Assembly: GCA_934643185.1 (NCBI GenBank)
Contig: CAKUBN010000006.1
Location: 3,885 to 67,884 of the forward strand
Length of the DNA: 64,000 nucleotides
Direction: 5' to 3'
Source of the DNA: an uncultured Eubacteriales bacterium
GTDB lineage: Bacteria > Bacillota > Clostridia > Oscillospirales > Acutalibacteraceae
Positions within the stretch are counted from its first letter, which is position 1; every line of letters starts with the position of its first letter. The notes under the pieces are model-generated. The model saw only the letters and a program-made list of their open reading frames with translations, was not told where the DNA came from and ran no database searches. This document shows positions 1-8,343 of this stretch, piece by piece. Both the position numbers and the translations under genes were made by a program.

Positions 1-776
1 ACATCCGGGTGGATGACCTCCACGGCTTTTTTGCGGTTCAGATATTCCACAAAGCTCGCTACGCCGCCCTCATAGTGGAAACGGTCGCTTTTGATGTTCT
101 CCGGGTCGCGCTCATCGGTGAGGATGATATTGACGCCGGCGTTCAAAAACGCCTGCTCGCGCAGACGCGTTTCGAGCGTAGTAAAATCGTACACGGTGGT
201 TTCTTTGAAGATCTCGGGGTCAGCCTTAAACGTGACCGTGGTGCCCGTCTGCTCCGGGTTTTCGACGGGGCCGAGATCCTGCAGGTCATATTCCGCGTTG
301 CCGCGTGCAAAGCGCTGGCGGTACAGATGGCCGCCCTGGCGCACCTCGACCTCCAGCCACGTGGAAAGCGCGTTGACAACGGAAGCGCCAACGCCGTGCA
401 GACCGCCGGAGACCTTGTAGCCGCCGCCGCCGAACTTGCCGCCGGCATGCAGGATGGTGTACACGACCGTCACGGCCGGCAGACCCGTCTGGTGCTGCAC
501 ACCGACCGGCACGCCGCGGCCGTTATCCTGCACGCAGATGATATCGCCCGGCAGGATGCGCACATCGATGCGGTCGCAGTAGCCTGCAAGCGCTTCATCG
601 ATGGCGTTATCGACGATCTCGTAAACGAGGTGGTGCAGACCGCGCGGGCCGGTGGAGCCGATGTACATGCCCGGGCGCTTGCGGACTGCCTCCAGGCCCT
701 CAAGGACCTGTATTTGATCCGAATCGTAATTCGTATCCACATGCGTCATTTCGTTAATATCCATATTAACTCTCAT
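1..776 (-). CDS. gyrB: DNA gyrase subunit B, 3' part missing (window edge)
   Basis: ATP-binding subunit of DNA gyrase, which introduces negative supercoils. About 258 N-terminal residues are present and the gene runs off the left edge. The GHKL ATPase fold is visible: RKRPGMYIG near residue 32, [13 protein letters not shown] near 53 (Mg/ATP Glu and Asn) and [15 protein letters not shown] further on. The start at 776 has AGAAAGG only about 3 bases upstream; an in-frame ATG at 764 ([10 protein letters not shown]) is a real alternative. It is the last gene of the leftward dnaA-dnaN-recF-remB cluster but has its own promoter at 911-939. Confidence 0.95.
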   Translation of the reverse strand, partial: MRVNMDINEMTHVDTNYDSDQIQVLEGLEAVRKRPGMYIGSTGPRGLHHLVYEIVDNAIDEALAGYCDRIDVRILPGDIICVQDNGRGVPVGVQHQTGLPAVTVVYTILHAGGKFGGGGYKVSGGLHGVGASVVNALSTWLEVEVRQGGHLYRQRFARGNAEYDLQDLGPVENPEQTGTTVTFKADPEIFKETTVYDFTTLETRLREQAFLNAGVNIILTDERDPENIKSDRFHYEGGVASFVEYLNRKKAVEVIHPD

Positions 777-863
777 TTTCCTTTCTTCGGCACGAAAACG
801 CCGAATGTGTTTTGTGCCTTTGAAATAAAAGACATTCATTCGTTATCCATTCAAAGAGAAACG

Positions 864-896
864 CCGCCTGTTTGATTTGTGCGGTTTCGCAGGCGG
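864..896 (-). promoter_or_regulatory. Hairpin at the 5' end of the gyrB transcript
   Basis: Read on the minus strand, CCGCCTG pairs with CAGGCGG across a 19-base loop, starting a few bases after the predicted gyrB transcription start. There is no U tract, so it is more likely a 5' stabilising or leader structure than a terminator. The rest of 777-1130 holds only the promoter and no supported gene. Confidence 0.45.
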
Positions 897-910
897 TTAT
901 CTTTATATAT

Positions 911-939
911 AGTATAGTACAAAACGGTAAAATTTACAA
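911..939 (-). promoter_or_regulatory. gyrB promoter
   Basis: On the minus strand TTGTAA (939-934), a 17-base spacer and TATACT (916-911). The stretch around the -10 (TTTTGTACTATACTATATAT) closely resembles the dnaA promoter region (TTTTGTGCTACACTATATAT), suggesting related promoters for both genes. Confidence 0.75.
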
Positions 940-1133
940 GGTTATTTTTGAAAAATGTCCGCCAAAAGCTTAGATTTTCTGCGGTTTTTTACGCATAAAC
1001 ATACAAAAGCGTGCATATTTGAATTTGTGTGCGCCTTTCCCCTCTTTTCTGCGGTTTTTCAGCCAATAGAAGTGCAAAAAGAGCCGCCCGAAATTCGCAT
1101 TTGGACAGCTCTTTTTTGAAGATTTTGAGATTA

Positions 1134-1327
1134 AAAAAGGCGGCTTTTAGCCGCCTTTCAAGGGACCCCCTAATTGGGTCCCTTACAGCTAAACTGTCCC
1201 CCGGACAGTTTAGCTTATCCTCCTGATTTTTAGGTAGGCAAAAGGATTTCGCTTTCTGCGGAAAGCGACTTAGGGCGCTGCCCCGAGACCCCACAGCCTT
1301 TTGAAAAAGGCTGGCGAAAACTTTTAC
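1134..1327 (-). repeat. Modular hairpin repeat, copy A
   Basis: Copy of an intergenic repeat family also found near 7.0, 20.8 and 58.2 kb. Read on the minus strand it has a stem AGCCTTTT/AAAAGGCT (1295-1312), a GGGC/GCCC mini-stem, GCTTTC/GAAAGC with loop CGCA (1251-1266), a conserved single-stranded core containing TTTGCCTA and ATCAGGA (1216-1245), a perfect 13-bp stem AGCTAAACTGTCC (1187-1215), AAGGGACCC/GGGTCCCTT (1160-1184) and AAAGGCGGC/GCCGCCTTT followed by T6 (1136-1158). The last stem could also end transcription of the zinc-ribbon gene. Confidence 0.8.
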
Positions 1328-1347
1328 GTCTCGCCTTTCGTCAGAAC

Positions 1348-1818
1348 TCAGACGCGTCGGTTCACTCTGCGCTCCGGCTCGTTATTTTCTCTGTATCTGC
1401 CCGTATTCATCTCCGTAAACGTATCGTCGCGGCGCGGGGCGCGTCTTTCCGGCTCTGCACTGCGCGGTGCCTGCCGCGGCGCTTCACGCGAGGCTTCGCG
1501 TTGTACTCTGCGGATGACAGGGCGCTTTAAATACACCGTGAAAAGGCTTAAAAGGAAGAAAATTGCAAATGGGATGAAAATTTGCAGGCACGTGAACAGC
1601 TCGATATCATCCAAGACGAATTTATGGAAGAAATAGATGCACACGCCGGCGCAGATGGCCAGCACGGCGAACACGTACACGAGCGGAGAAAGATAGATAT
1701 TGGAGATGCCGCCGCAGCGCGGGCATTTATACTCGCCCTCACGCTTTAATCTCCACGTGCGGATGAGGTTTACATGCTTTCTGCAATACGGACAGGTGGG
1801 AATGCCGAAATACTGCAT
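1348..1818 (-). CDS. Zinc-ribbon membrane protein (CXXC-20-CXXC type)
   Basis: A 156-residue protein of unknown function. Four cysteines (C9, C12, C32, C35) form a CxxC-x19-CxxC zinc ribbon at the N-terminus. Two hydrophobic segments follow (about 43-64 and 73-96). The C-terminal 50 residues are Arg/Pro/Glu-rich and probably disordered. AGAAAGGAA precedes the ATG. It lies 18 bases after remB in the leftward replication cluster, so it is likely co-transcribed. It resembles the small cxxc_20_cxxc family; the biological role is not known to me. Confidence 0.75.
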   Translation of the reverse strand: MQYFGIPTCPYCRKHVNLIRTWRLKREGEYKCPRCGGISNIYLSPLVYVFAVLAICAGVCIYFFHKFVLDDIELFTCLQIFIPFAIFFLLSLFTVYLKRPVIRRVQREASREAPRQAPRSAEPERRAPRRDDTFTEMNTGRYRENNEPERRVNRRV

Positions 1819-1836
1819 AAATGAAGTTCCTTTCTG

Positions 1837-2130
1837 TTACAGTCCCTTGGCGTGCGGTTTCAGCGCAATGCCGCCGATCTCCGCGCGGGAGCGTTTTAAA
1901 AGCGTTGCCGGAGCGATCTGCGTGATATATACGCGCTCGCCGCCGATATAATCCCTGCACACGACAATGGAACGCGGCAGGTCATAGCACACGTCTTCCA
2001 CAAGGTTTTCTTTTTGTGCGCGCTTTAAAAAATCGCGCGTTGCGCCGGAGACTGTGGTGTTTTCCATATCGAAAATGCCCACAACGTCTTCTTCGCGCAC
2101 CACAACGCCCATGCCAAGGTGAATATACAT
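1837..2130 (-). CDS. remB: DUF370 / RemB-like regulatory protein
   Basis: 97 residues when started at the ATG at 2130, which has AAGGAG about 7 bases upstream and gives the family-typical start MYIHLGMGVVV. A longer reading frame exists upstream but overlaps recF. DUF370 proteins include B. subtilis RemA and its paralogue YaaB (RemB), and RemB-type genes sit next to recF/gyrB as here. The typical VVGIFDMENTTVS segment is present. RemA is a DNA-binding regulator of matrix and osmoprotection genes; the role of this recF-linked paralogue is less clear. Confidence 0.85.
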   Translation of the reverse strand: MYIHLGMGVVVREEDVVGIFDMENTTVSGATRDFLKRAQKENLVEDVCYDLPRSIVVCRDYIGGERVYITQIAPATLLKRSRAEIGGIALKPHAKGL

Positions 2131-2156
2131 ACCGTGCTCCTTATCATACCACAGGT

Positions 2157-3323
2157 TTACTCGCTTTCGCAAGTCGACGCTTCATTTTCCGAACGCGCTT
2201 TCCCTGCTTTTTCGTCCGTATCCTGCCGCACCGCGCCTTTTTCCACATAAAATCCGCGTCCCGTTTCCATCAGACGCACGGTCTCCGGGTCGCAGCACGT
2301 GATGAACACCTGCCGCCCATCGAGGTGGTTCAAAAGGTAATCGCGGCGGCTCATGTCAAGCTCGCTCATCACGTCATCGAGCAGGATAACGGGGCGCTCG
2401 CCGGTTTTTTGGTGCAGAATGTCGGCCTCCGCAAGCTTTAACGCCAGTACGATGCTGCGCTGCTGCCCCTGCGAACCGAACGTTCTGGCGGAAAGCCCAT
2501 CTATGGTGAGGGTCAAATCATCTCTGTGTGGGCCGACCGATGTAAATCCCGCGCGGGTATCGGCATTTCTGGCGTTTTTCAGTGCTTCGAAAAACCGCTC
2601 GGCGATCTCCGTTTTCGTCTCCGCACCGCCAAACGGCGCGTAGGAAAGCGTGATCTCTTCCCGGTTTTTCGCGATGCCCCGGTAAATTTCCGCCGCGCGC
2701 GGCTCCAGATCTTTGCAGAACGCGGCGCGCTCCTGCACGACCTCCGTGCCGAACAGAACAAGGCGTTCGTCCCAGATATCGAGCGTATCGATGAGCTCCG
2801 GGTGGCGCGGAATGTCCTTTAAAAGCGCGTTGCGCTGCATGAGCGCTTTATTATAATGCGCCAAAACGCGCGTAAACGCCGGGCGAGACTGGCACAAAGC
2901 ACCGTCCAAAAACGCGCGGCGACGCGAAGGGCCTTCCTTAACGAGCAAAAGGTGCTCCGGCGAAAAAATGACCGCGCAGAACTTGCCCACAAGCGCCGAG
3001 CCGGTCTTTTTCTCCACACCGTTGATGGTGCTGGAGCGTCGGCCGTCGCGCAGGTCGAGCCTCAATTCCTGCTCGCGCCCTTCTGTGAACAGCGTCATGG
3101 AAAGCGAGGCCGCAGGCGCATTTTTACCGTCTTTTAAAACCGGCAGCTCGCTGTCTTTTGTGCCGCGGAACGAATGCCCGCCCGTAAAAAGCCAGATGGC
3201 TTCAAGCAAATTGGTTTTGCCCTGGGCGTTGCTGCCGTGAATGACATTGATGGTCTCGCCGGGGAAAATTTCGCCCGGGCACAGATTCCGGAAATTTTCA
3301 AAGCCGAGGCGCAGTACGTTCAC
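2157..3323 (-). CDS. recF: DNA replication/repair protein RecF
   Basis: SMC-like ATPase that helps load RecA on gapped DNA with RecO and RecR. Walker A GSNAQGKTN lies near residues 30-38, the ABC signature SQGQQRSIVLALKLAE near 285, and Walker B VILLDDVMSELD near 315. It has 388 residues, slightly longer than usual because of a charged Ser/Glu-rich tail (about 20 residues). It starts 4 bases after the S4-domain gene, the usual dnaN-yaaA-recF order. Confidence 0.96.
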   Translation of the reverse strand: MNVLRLGFENFRNLCPGEIFPGETINVIHGSNAQGKTNLLEAIWLFTGGHSFRGTKDSELPVLKDGKNAPAASLSMTLFTEGREQELRLDLRDGRRSSTINGVEKKTGSALVGKFCAVIFSPEHLLLVKEGPSRRRAFLDGALCQSRPAFTRVLAHYNKALMQRNALLKDIPRHPELIDTLDIWDERLVLFGTEVVQERAAFCKDLEPRAAEIYRGIAKNREEITLSYAPFGGAETKTEIAERFFEALKNARNADTRAGFTSVGPHRDDLTLTIDGLSARTFGSQGQQRSIVLALKLAEADILHQKTGERPVILLDDVMSELDMSRRDYLLNHLDGRQVFITCCDPETVRLMETGRGFYVEKGAVRQDTDEKAGKARSENEASTCESE

Positions 3324-3327
3324 CGGC

Positions 3328-3549
3328 TCATTCCTCCACTTTCACCGTATAGCGGCCGTTATTGTATTCGGCATAGTCGCCGTCGCGCATTTTTTTGCCG
3401 CGCATGGTGCAGACTTCACCGTTTACTTTGACTTCGCCGTTTTGAATGACGAATTTTGCCTGCCCGCCGGTATCCAGCGCACCGCCGAGCTTCAAGAGCG
3501 CATCCAAGCGGATGAACTCCGTTGTGATCGTAATGATCTCATTTTTCAT
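3328..3549 (-). CDS. yaaA: S4-domain RNA-binding protein YaaA
   Basis: 73-residue S4-like RNA-binding protein found between dnaN and recF in Firmicutes. The S4 core is visible: [11 protein letters not shown], then [18 protein letters not shown] and RGKKMRDGD. In B. subtilis YaaA has been linked to ribosome assembly (large subunit), but the exact substrate is not visible here. It is closely coupled to recF downstream. Confidence 0.9.
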   Translation of the reverse strand: MKNEIITITTEFIRLDALLKLGGALDTGGQAKFVIQNGEVKVNGEVCTMRGKKMRDGDYAEYNNGRYTVKVEE

Positions 3550-3585
3550 AATCTATTGAATCCTTTAGAAAAATAAATTGAATGT

Positions 3586-3630
3586 ATAAATTTTATATTT
3601 GCTTAAACGCTAAGACTGTATAAAATTTAT
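3586..3630. repeat. AT-rich 11-bp inverted repeat between dnaN and yaaA
   Basis: ATAAATTTTAT (3586-3596) and its exact reverse complement ATAAAATTTAT (3620-3630) flank a 23-base spacer. It lies in the 175-base gap downstream of dnaN and upstream of yaaA. It could be an operator, a weak stem or part of the yaaA-recF promoter; nothing decides between these. Confidence 0.5.
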
Positions 3631-3724
3631 TTTATAATTTTAGCACCGAGATTTTTTACAAATTGAGTGTTTCACAGAATTCACGAATTTGTCCATGAGT
3701 GGCAAACAGCGCGTGAAATGTAAA

Positions 3725-4831
3725 TCACATTTCGCTGCGCAGGCGCACCGGCAGGACGAGGAACGAGAACGCGTCGCCTTCCTTCGGCAGAACGAGCATC
3801 GGACTGATCGGGCCGCCGAGCTGCAGGCGAACTTCGTCGGTCTCCGCCGCGCGGAGCGCATCGAGCAAATATTTGTTGTTGAAGCCGATCTCAAGCTGGT
3901 CGCCGGAAATTTCCGCCGCGATCTGATCGGTCGCGCGGCCCATGGTCGTAGTGCAGAACAATTTCACGGTGTCGTCGCCGATCACGCAGCGGACCGGGCT
4001 TTTCAGGCGGTCGGTGATGAGGAGAGAAACGCGCTCAACACTTTCGATCATCGTGCGGGTCGAAACGAGCGCCTCGGTTTTTTTGTCCTTCGGCAGCGCC
4101 GACTTGTAATCGAGGAATTCACCCTCGAGCAAAGCGGAAATAACCGTGTAATTATCGATGCGGAACAAAATGTGTCGGCGGCTCGGGCAGATCTCTACTT
4201 CGCCTTCGCTGTCCTTTAAGAGCTTGAGCACTTCAGAAAGTGTCTTTCCGGGAACGACAAATTCGATATTGTTCGAGAAATTGATTGCTTCGCGGCGTAG
4301 GGCTAAGCGGTAGCCGTCGACCGACACAACGTCCAAATTTCCGTTGTCGATTTTGAACAAACTGCCCTGATGGATCGGTTTTGCGGTGCTGTCCGCGACG
4401 GCGAAAAGCGTTTGGCGGATCATGCTTTTTAGCAGTTCCTGTGGCATTTTTATGGTTTCAGCATCGGTAATTTTCGGCAGTTCCGGGAATTCGGCCGGAT
4501 CCATGCCGATGATGGTGAAGCAGCTTACGCCGGAGGTGATGGTGGCGGTGTTGCGGTCGTCCACGTCAATGGTGATGTCCTCGTCCGGCGAACGGCGGAC
4601 GATTTCTGCGAACAACTTTGCAGTGAGGATGATCGCGCCCGGCGCGGAAATGATGGCGGGCAGCTCAGTCTGCATGCCGATTTCGAGATCGTAGGCGGTC
4701 AAAAGCAGACGGTTTTCCTCGCTGCGGATGAGGATGCCTTCGAGCGCCGGAATGGAAGTTTTGGCGGAAACCGCTCTTTGCAGATTGGTTACGGCTTCAT
4801 TCAACAATCTTTTTTCTACGGTGAATTTCAT
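3725..4831 (-). CDS. dnaN: DNA polymerase III beta sliding clamp
   Basis: 368-residue ring-shaped processivity clamp. The start MKFTVEKRLLNEAVTNLQRAV at 4831 matches the family; an upstream in-frame ATG would add 28 non-conserved residues. The C-terminus (LVLPVRLRSEM) is the normal clamp end. AAGGAAGAA lies upstream. A perfect DnaA box, TTATCCACA, overlaps the A of the start codon. The gene follows dnaA after a 540-base origin region. Confidence 0.96.
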   Translation of the reverse strand: MKFTVEKRLLNEAVTNLQRAVSAKTSIPALEGILIRSEENRLLLTAYDLEIGMQTELPAIISAPGAIILTAKLFAEIVRRSPDEDITIDVDDRNTATITSGVSCFTIIGMDPAEFPELPKITDAETIKMPQELLKSMIRQTLFAVADSTAKPIHQGSLFKIDNGNLDVVSVDGYRLALRREAINFSNNIEFVVPGKTLSEVLKLLKDSEGEVEICPSRRHILFRIDNYTVISALLEGEFLDYKSALPKDKKTEALVSTRTMIESVERVSLLITDRLKSPVRCVIGDDTVKLFCTTTMGRATDQIAAEISGDQLEIGFNNKYLLDALRAAETDEVRLQLGGPISPMLVLPKEGDAFSFLVLPVRLRSEM

Positions 4832-4839
4832 GTGGATAA
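4831..4839 (-). promoter_or_regulatory. Perfect DnaA box overlapping the dnaN start codon
   Basis: TTATCCACA on the minus strand, the canonical box without mismatch; its last base is the first base of the dnaN ATG. It is the only perfect box noticed in the origin region. Confidence 0.8.
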
Positions 4840-5373
4840 GTTCTTCCTTTCTGCGCGGTTTTGTGGTTTCGGCCTTTTGTTTAGCATTTTGGACCGCAGA
4901 GGTTTTACCGCGCATTTTGGTTTTTCACATTTGGTGCGTTTTTCAGCGCGGAAATGTGGAAGGAGTAGGCTTGCGGTCCTTTTTTATATTTATTTTAAGT
5001 ATTAGTTTTAGCAGTAGTCGTAGAGGGTGTGAAAAAGTGGGAAACTTTGAAAAGTGGCTGAGGGCGAGCAAAAATCGCGCGAAAGTTTTGCGGGAAGTGT
5101 TGTGGAGGGATTGTGGAGAGTGTGGAAAAGTTTTTCTCATCCACAATATGGTTGAAAACTCTGTGTGAAATGTTGAAAACTCGTTGATTTTATTTCGCTT
5201 TTCGCGCGGGAGTTGTGGAGGGTCAAAGCCCTACATCTTGTGTTTGCGTTTTAAGCGCGCCCATAAAGGCAGCCGAAAGAATTATACAAAGGGTTATAGA
5301 AGGCGATTTCCAATTTGACATTTTTAAAAATGCAGTGTCATTCCCACTTTATAATATAGATGGAAGCGGCAGA
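4840..5373. other. oriC: Chromosomal replication origin, dnaA-dnaN part
   Basis: The gap between dnaA and dnaN carries DnaA boxes matching TGTGNAWAA at 5028-5036 and 5121-5129, one-mismatch TCATCCACA at 5137-5145, and three weaker TGTGGAGRG copies at 5101, 5112 and 5214. Boxes from 5101 to 5145 are packed at 9-16 base spacing. An AT-rich stretch (4981-5010) lies on the dnaN side. Position, gene context and boxes together mark this as oriC. A possible dnaN -10 (TATAAT, minus strand) lies at 5286-5281 without a good -35. Confidence 0.88.
4981..5036 (+). other. Unwinding element with DnaA-trio-like motif
   Basis: AT-rich DNA (4981-5000) is followed by TAG triplets in one phase at 5003, 5009, 5015 and 5021, then by a DnaA box (TGTGAAAAA, 5028-5036). 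In B. subtilis, TAG-type DnaA-trios adjacent to a box guide DnaA onto a single strand and into the AT-rich unwinding site. Order and polarity match that arrangement, though the triplets alternate with non-consensus ones (TTT, CAG, TCG). Confidence 0.65.
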
Positions 5374-6675
5374 TCAGCGGTCGCGGATGTTTTTGATGAT
5401 GTCGCTGACTGTGGCCTTTGTTACAGGGTCACGCGCAGACTTTTCTTCGATCTGCTGGATGGCGTAAACAACGGTGGAGTGATCTCTGCCGCCGAATTCC
5501 TTGCCGATCTCGACCATGGGCATCTGGGTAATTTCACGCACGACGTACATGGAGATCTGGCGCGCAAAGGAAACGTTTGCGTTGCGCTTGGAGGACTTGA
5601 TGTCTTCCGGGGAAACGCCGTAGGTACGGCCGACCTCTTCGATGATCTTGCTGACGGTGACAGGCGCGGGCTGTTCGTTGTTCACAATGTCGCTGATGGC
5701 GCGCTGTGCCGTGCTGATGGTGGGGGTGGCGCCTTCTACAAGGTGAATGGCGTTGAGCTTTTTGACTGTGCCTTCCAGCTGACGGATGTTGCTCTTGAGC
5801 TTCTGCGCAATGAATTCGCAGACATTGTCCGGTACATTCAGGCCGACAAGCTCGGCTTTGCGCTTGATGATCGCCATGCGGGTCTCAAAATCCGGCGGCT
5901 GTACGTCGGCGGTGAGGCCCCACTCAAAGCGGGTCTTCAAACGATCTTCCAGGGTGGCAATGTCGCGCGGGGGACGGTCACTCGTTAAGACGATCTGCTT
6001 TTTGGATTCGTATAACGTGTTGAACGTGTGGAAGAACTCTTCCTGCGTGGATTCCTTGCCGGCGATGAACTGAATATCGTCGATGAGGAGCGCGTCTGCT
6101 TTGCGGTACTTTTCGCGGAAGCTTACGGTGGTGCCGGCGCGGATGGCTTCGATCAGCTCGTTTGCGAACTGGTCGCCCTTGACGTAAATGATGTCCTTAT
6201 CCGGGAAGTTCTTTTTGAGCTCGTGGCCGATGGCGTTGAGCAGGTGCGTTTTGCCGAGGCCGGAGTTGCCGTAGATAAAGAGGGGGTTGTAGTTTTTGGC
6301 CGGCTCTTTTGCCACGTAGCGGCAGGCTGCGCAGGCAAATTTATTGGAGCTGCCCTCGATGAACGTTTCAAATGTATACTCGTACTCGTCATCGTCCGGC
6401 ACGCGCTCTTTTTCTTTTTTCTCCATCGGGGTGATGAGCTTATAGGTGAAGGCCTCACCGAAAACGCTCTGTACGGCGTCGTTCAGGCACTTGTGAAAGC
6501 CGCGCTCAATGGTGGATTTGTGAAATTCGTTCGGCGCCTGAATGATCGCAACGCCGGCCCCGAAATCGAGCGAGATGGGGACGAGCTTGCTGAACCAGGT
6601 GTCATAGCTCACGTCGGTGACCTGCTTTTTGCAGTAGGCGCAAATGAGGTCCCATGCTTCTAAGAATGATTCCAT
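5374..6675 (-). CDS. dnaA: Chromosomal replication initiator DnaA
   Basis: 433-residue AAA+ initiator. Domain I is near residues 1-80, a short linker near 82-100, Walker A GNSGLGKTH near 136-144, Walker B ALLIDDIQF near 200, and the domain IV box-binding signature FGGRDHSTV near 396. The linker (domain II) is short compared with B. subtilis. AAAGGG lies 9 bases before the ATG. It is divergent from rpmH, as in other Firmicutes. A DnaA box over its promoter suggests autoregulation. Confidence 0.97.
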   Translation of the reverse strand: MESFLEAWDLICAYCKKQVTDVSYDTWFSKLVPISLDFGAGVAIIQAPNEFHKSTIERGFHKCLNDAVQSVFGEAFTYKLITPMEKKEKERVPDDDEYEYTFETFIEGSSNKFACAACRYVAKEPAKNYNPLFIYGNSGLGKTHLLNAIGHELKKNFPDKDIIYVKGDQFANELIEAIRAGTTVSFREKYRKADALLIDDIQFIAGKESTQEEFFHTFNTLYESKKQIVLTSDRPPRDIATLEDRLKTRFEWGLTADVQPPDFETRMAIIKRKAELVGLNVPDNVCEFIAQKLKSNIRQLEGTVKKLNAIHLVEGATPTISTAQRAISDIVNNEQPAPVTVSKIIEEVGRTYGVSPEDIKSSKRNANVSFARQISMYVVREITQMPMVEIGKEFGGRDHSTVVYAIQQIEEKSARDPVTKATVSDIIKNIRDR

Positions 6676-6801
6676 TTCCTTATTCCCTTTCTTTTATGAT
6701 AGGTTTTGGTATCGGTATGCGCCCATAGCCGCGCCGCAGCGGTGGTGATGACCGAAAAAGCGGCATTGAAAGTGCATTTTGACGCTAAAATACTAATATA
6801 T

Positions 6802-6830
6802 AGTGTAGCACAAAACTGCAAAGTTGTCCA
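6802..6830 (-). promoter_or_regulatory. dnaA promoter overlapped by a DnaA box
   Basis: On the minus strand TGGACA (6830-6825), a 17-base spacer and TACACT (6807-6802). The plus-strand sequence TTGTCCACA (6824-6832), one mismatch from the DnaA box, covers the -35, and TGTGGAATG follows at 6840-6848. Bound DnaA would block the -35. Confidence 0.65.
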
Positions 6831-6987
6831 CATAAAACCTGTGGAATGTTGAAAATTCAGACGGACTTCACAGGCGAAAAGCGGGGAAGAAATGCGTTTT
6901 CGTCAATTTATACGCAGAAGGGGTGGAAAAAGAGGATATGCGGGCGAATTTTTAACGCAGGAAAGGGAAAATTTGCAGCGGGACGAC

Positions 6988-7076
6988 ATTAAAAGTTTTG
7001 CTCGCCTTTTCAAAGGCGGCGCTGCCCCGAGACCCTACGACCTTTCTCGAAGAAAGGTCGATCAAAGACTTTTAAT
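6988..7076. repeat. Short derivative of the modular hairpin repeat, copy C
   Basis: An 89-base element bounded by inverted ends ATTAAAAGTTTTGCTC (6988-7003) and, reverse-complemented, ATTAAAAGTCTTTGATC (7060-7076). Inside are GCCTTT/AAAGGC (7004-7017) and CGACCTTTCT/AGAAAGGTCG (7038-7060). The middle contains GGCGCTGCCCCGAGACCC, identical to 18 bases of copy A. It lacks the three-stem 3' half. It lies between dnaA and rpmH. Confidence 0.75.
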
Positions 7077-7197
7077 ATCACTCGCTTTGATTGGTGCTTT
7101 TTAAGCGAAAAAAACCGTGCGGGTCTTCTATTTTTGCCCGCTTTTGCCTTTGCGGCGCTGCATTCCAAGTTTTTTTCCGTAAAAACCCGAAAAAAGG

Positions 7198-7227
7198 TTG
7201 ACAGCTTCTACAGTTTTAAGGTATAAT
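7198..7227 (+). promoter_or_regulatory. rpmH-rnpA promoter
   Basis: TTGACA (7198-7203), an 18-base spacer and TATAAT (7222-7227): both hexamers are perfect. It drives rpmH and probably the downstream rnpA-yidD-yidC-jag genes. Confidence 0.88.
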
Positions 7228-7299
7228 GCTTATCTGTAACGGACTGTTATTTGCAGACCGCATTTTGATAAGTAACCTCGTGAAAGGAGGGTTTTTGAT

Positions 7300-7434
7300 A
7301 TGCTGAGAACCTATCAGCCGAAGAAGCTCCACAGAAAGAAGGAGCACGGCTTCAGAAAGAGAATGTCTACACGCAACGGACGTAAAGTTCTGGCGCGTCG
7401 CAGAGCAAAGGGCAGAGCACGTTTAACCTACTAA
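7300..7434 (+). CDS. rpmH: 50S ribosomal protein L34
   Basis: 44-residue basic protein with the invariant start [20 protein letters not shown] and end [27 protein letters not shown] lies 9 bases upstream. It is the first gene rightward of the origin, in the conserved rpmH-rnpA-yidD-yidC-jag order. Confidence 0.98.
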   Translation: MLRTYQPKKLHRKKEHGFRKRMSTRNGRKVLARRRAKGRARLTY

Positions 7435-7556
7435 TGTATGCTTTGAGGGTCACCGCTGCGTGACCTTTCTTTGTTTTGCCTGATTTTTTCGGCGGCTGAG
7501 CCCGAAGCGCCCTGCGCTCGGGTTTTGTCTTACCGAACGGCTTTGGAGGCTTACCC

Positions 7557-7979
7557 ATGGACATCCTTGTGCCGCTGACCGAAAACCACGAGTATAAGCG
7601 CGTTTACGCCCGCGGAAAAAGCGCGGTGCGCCCGTCGCTTGTGCTGTATTGCCTGCGCAATAAAAAGGTGAAGCAGGCGCGCGTGGGCATTACGGCCAGC
7701 AAAAAGATCGGCAACGCGGTCAAGCGGAACCGTGCGCGGCGCCTTCTGCGTGAAAGCATCCGTGCGCTGTACCCGCAGCTGAAGCCGGGGTATGATCTTG
7801 TCCTCGTCAGCCGCGGTAGAACGCCGTTCGCAAACTATCAAATCGTATCTTCGCAGTTAAAAAGCGCGCTTGAGGAACTCGGCGTGCTTGTTGCCCTACC
7901 CAAAGATAGGGAGCAGCCCGCAAAAGAAGGGGAAAAAGGCGAAGAAAACGCAAGTGTAACGAAAGAAGAATTGTCATAA
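7557..7979 (+). CDS. rnpA: Ribonuclease P protein component
   Basis: 140-residue protein subunit of RNase P, which matures the 5' ends of tRNAs with the catalytic RNA. The signature [20 protein letters not shown] is present around residues 50-69. The last 28 residues (Lys/Glu-rich) extend beyond the usual fold and look disordered. It follows rpmH after 122 bases. Confidence 0.95.
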   Translation: MDILVPLTENHEYKRVYARGKSAVRPSLVLYCLRNKKVKQARVGITASKKIGNAVKRNRARRLLRESIRALYPQLKPGYDLVLVSRGRTPFANYQIVSSQLKSALEELGVLVALPKDREQPAKEGEKGEENASVTKEELS

Positions 7980-7999
7980 CGACAGGTCAGAAAAACAGT

Positions 8000-8311
8000 A
8001 TGAGAAAGCAGAAGGAGCCCGCGCCGGCTGTTATTACGTATAAGGGCGGACGCTTGACGGCAATGAAAAGCGTGCGGTATTGGCCGCGCCGCGCCGTTAT
8101 AGGGCTCATCTATCTGTATCGAAAGCTGAGACCGCGCGCAACGCGCGGCTGCTGCAAGTATATCCCCACCTGCTCACAGTACGGGGAAGAAGCCGTGGAA
8201 CGGTACGGCGCCCTAATAGGCGGCGTGCTGGCGCTTTGGCGCATTCTGCGGTGCAATCCGTTTTCCCGCGGCGGTTATGACCCCGTGCCGGAAAGGCGGA
8301 AAAAAGAATAA
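8000..8311 (+). CDS. yidD: Membrane protein insertion efficiency factor YidD
   Basis: Small membrane-associated helper of YidC. The family core is present: [35 protein letters not shown] and [17 protein letters not shown] start at 8063 ([10 protein letters not shown]) would remove 21 less typical residues, and neither start has a strong ribosome binding site. The gene lies between rnpA and yidC as usual. Confidence 0.92.
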   Translation: MRKQKEPAPAVITYKGGRLTAMKSVRYWPRRAVIGLIYLYRKLRPRATRGCCKYIPTCSQYGEEAVERYGALIGGVLALWRILRCNPFSRGGYDPVPERRKKE

Positions 8312-8343
8312 GTTTTGATCCGGGAAGGATTTGGTCAACTACT

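Noticed and set aside
3669..3690. parS half-site TGTTTCAC near the end of dnaN
   Set aside because: The second half (AGAATTCA) does not match.
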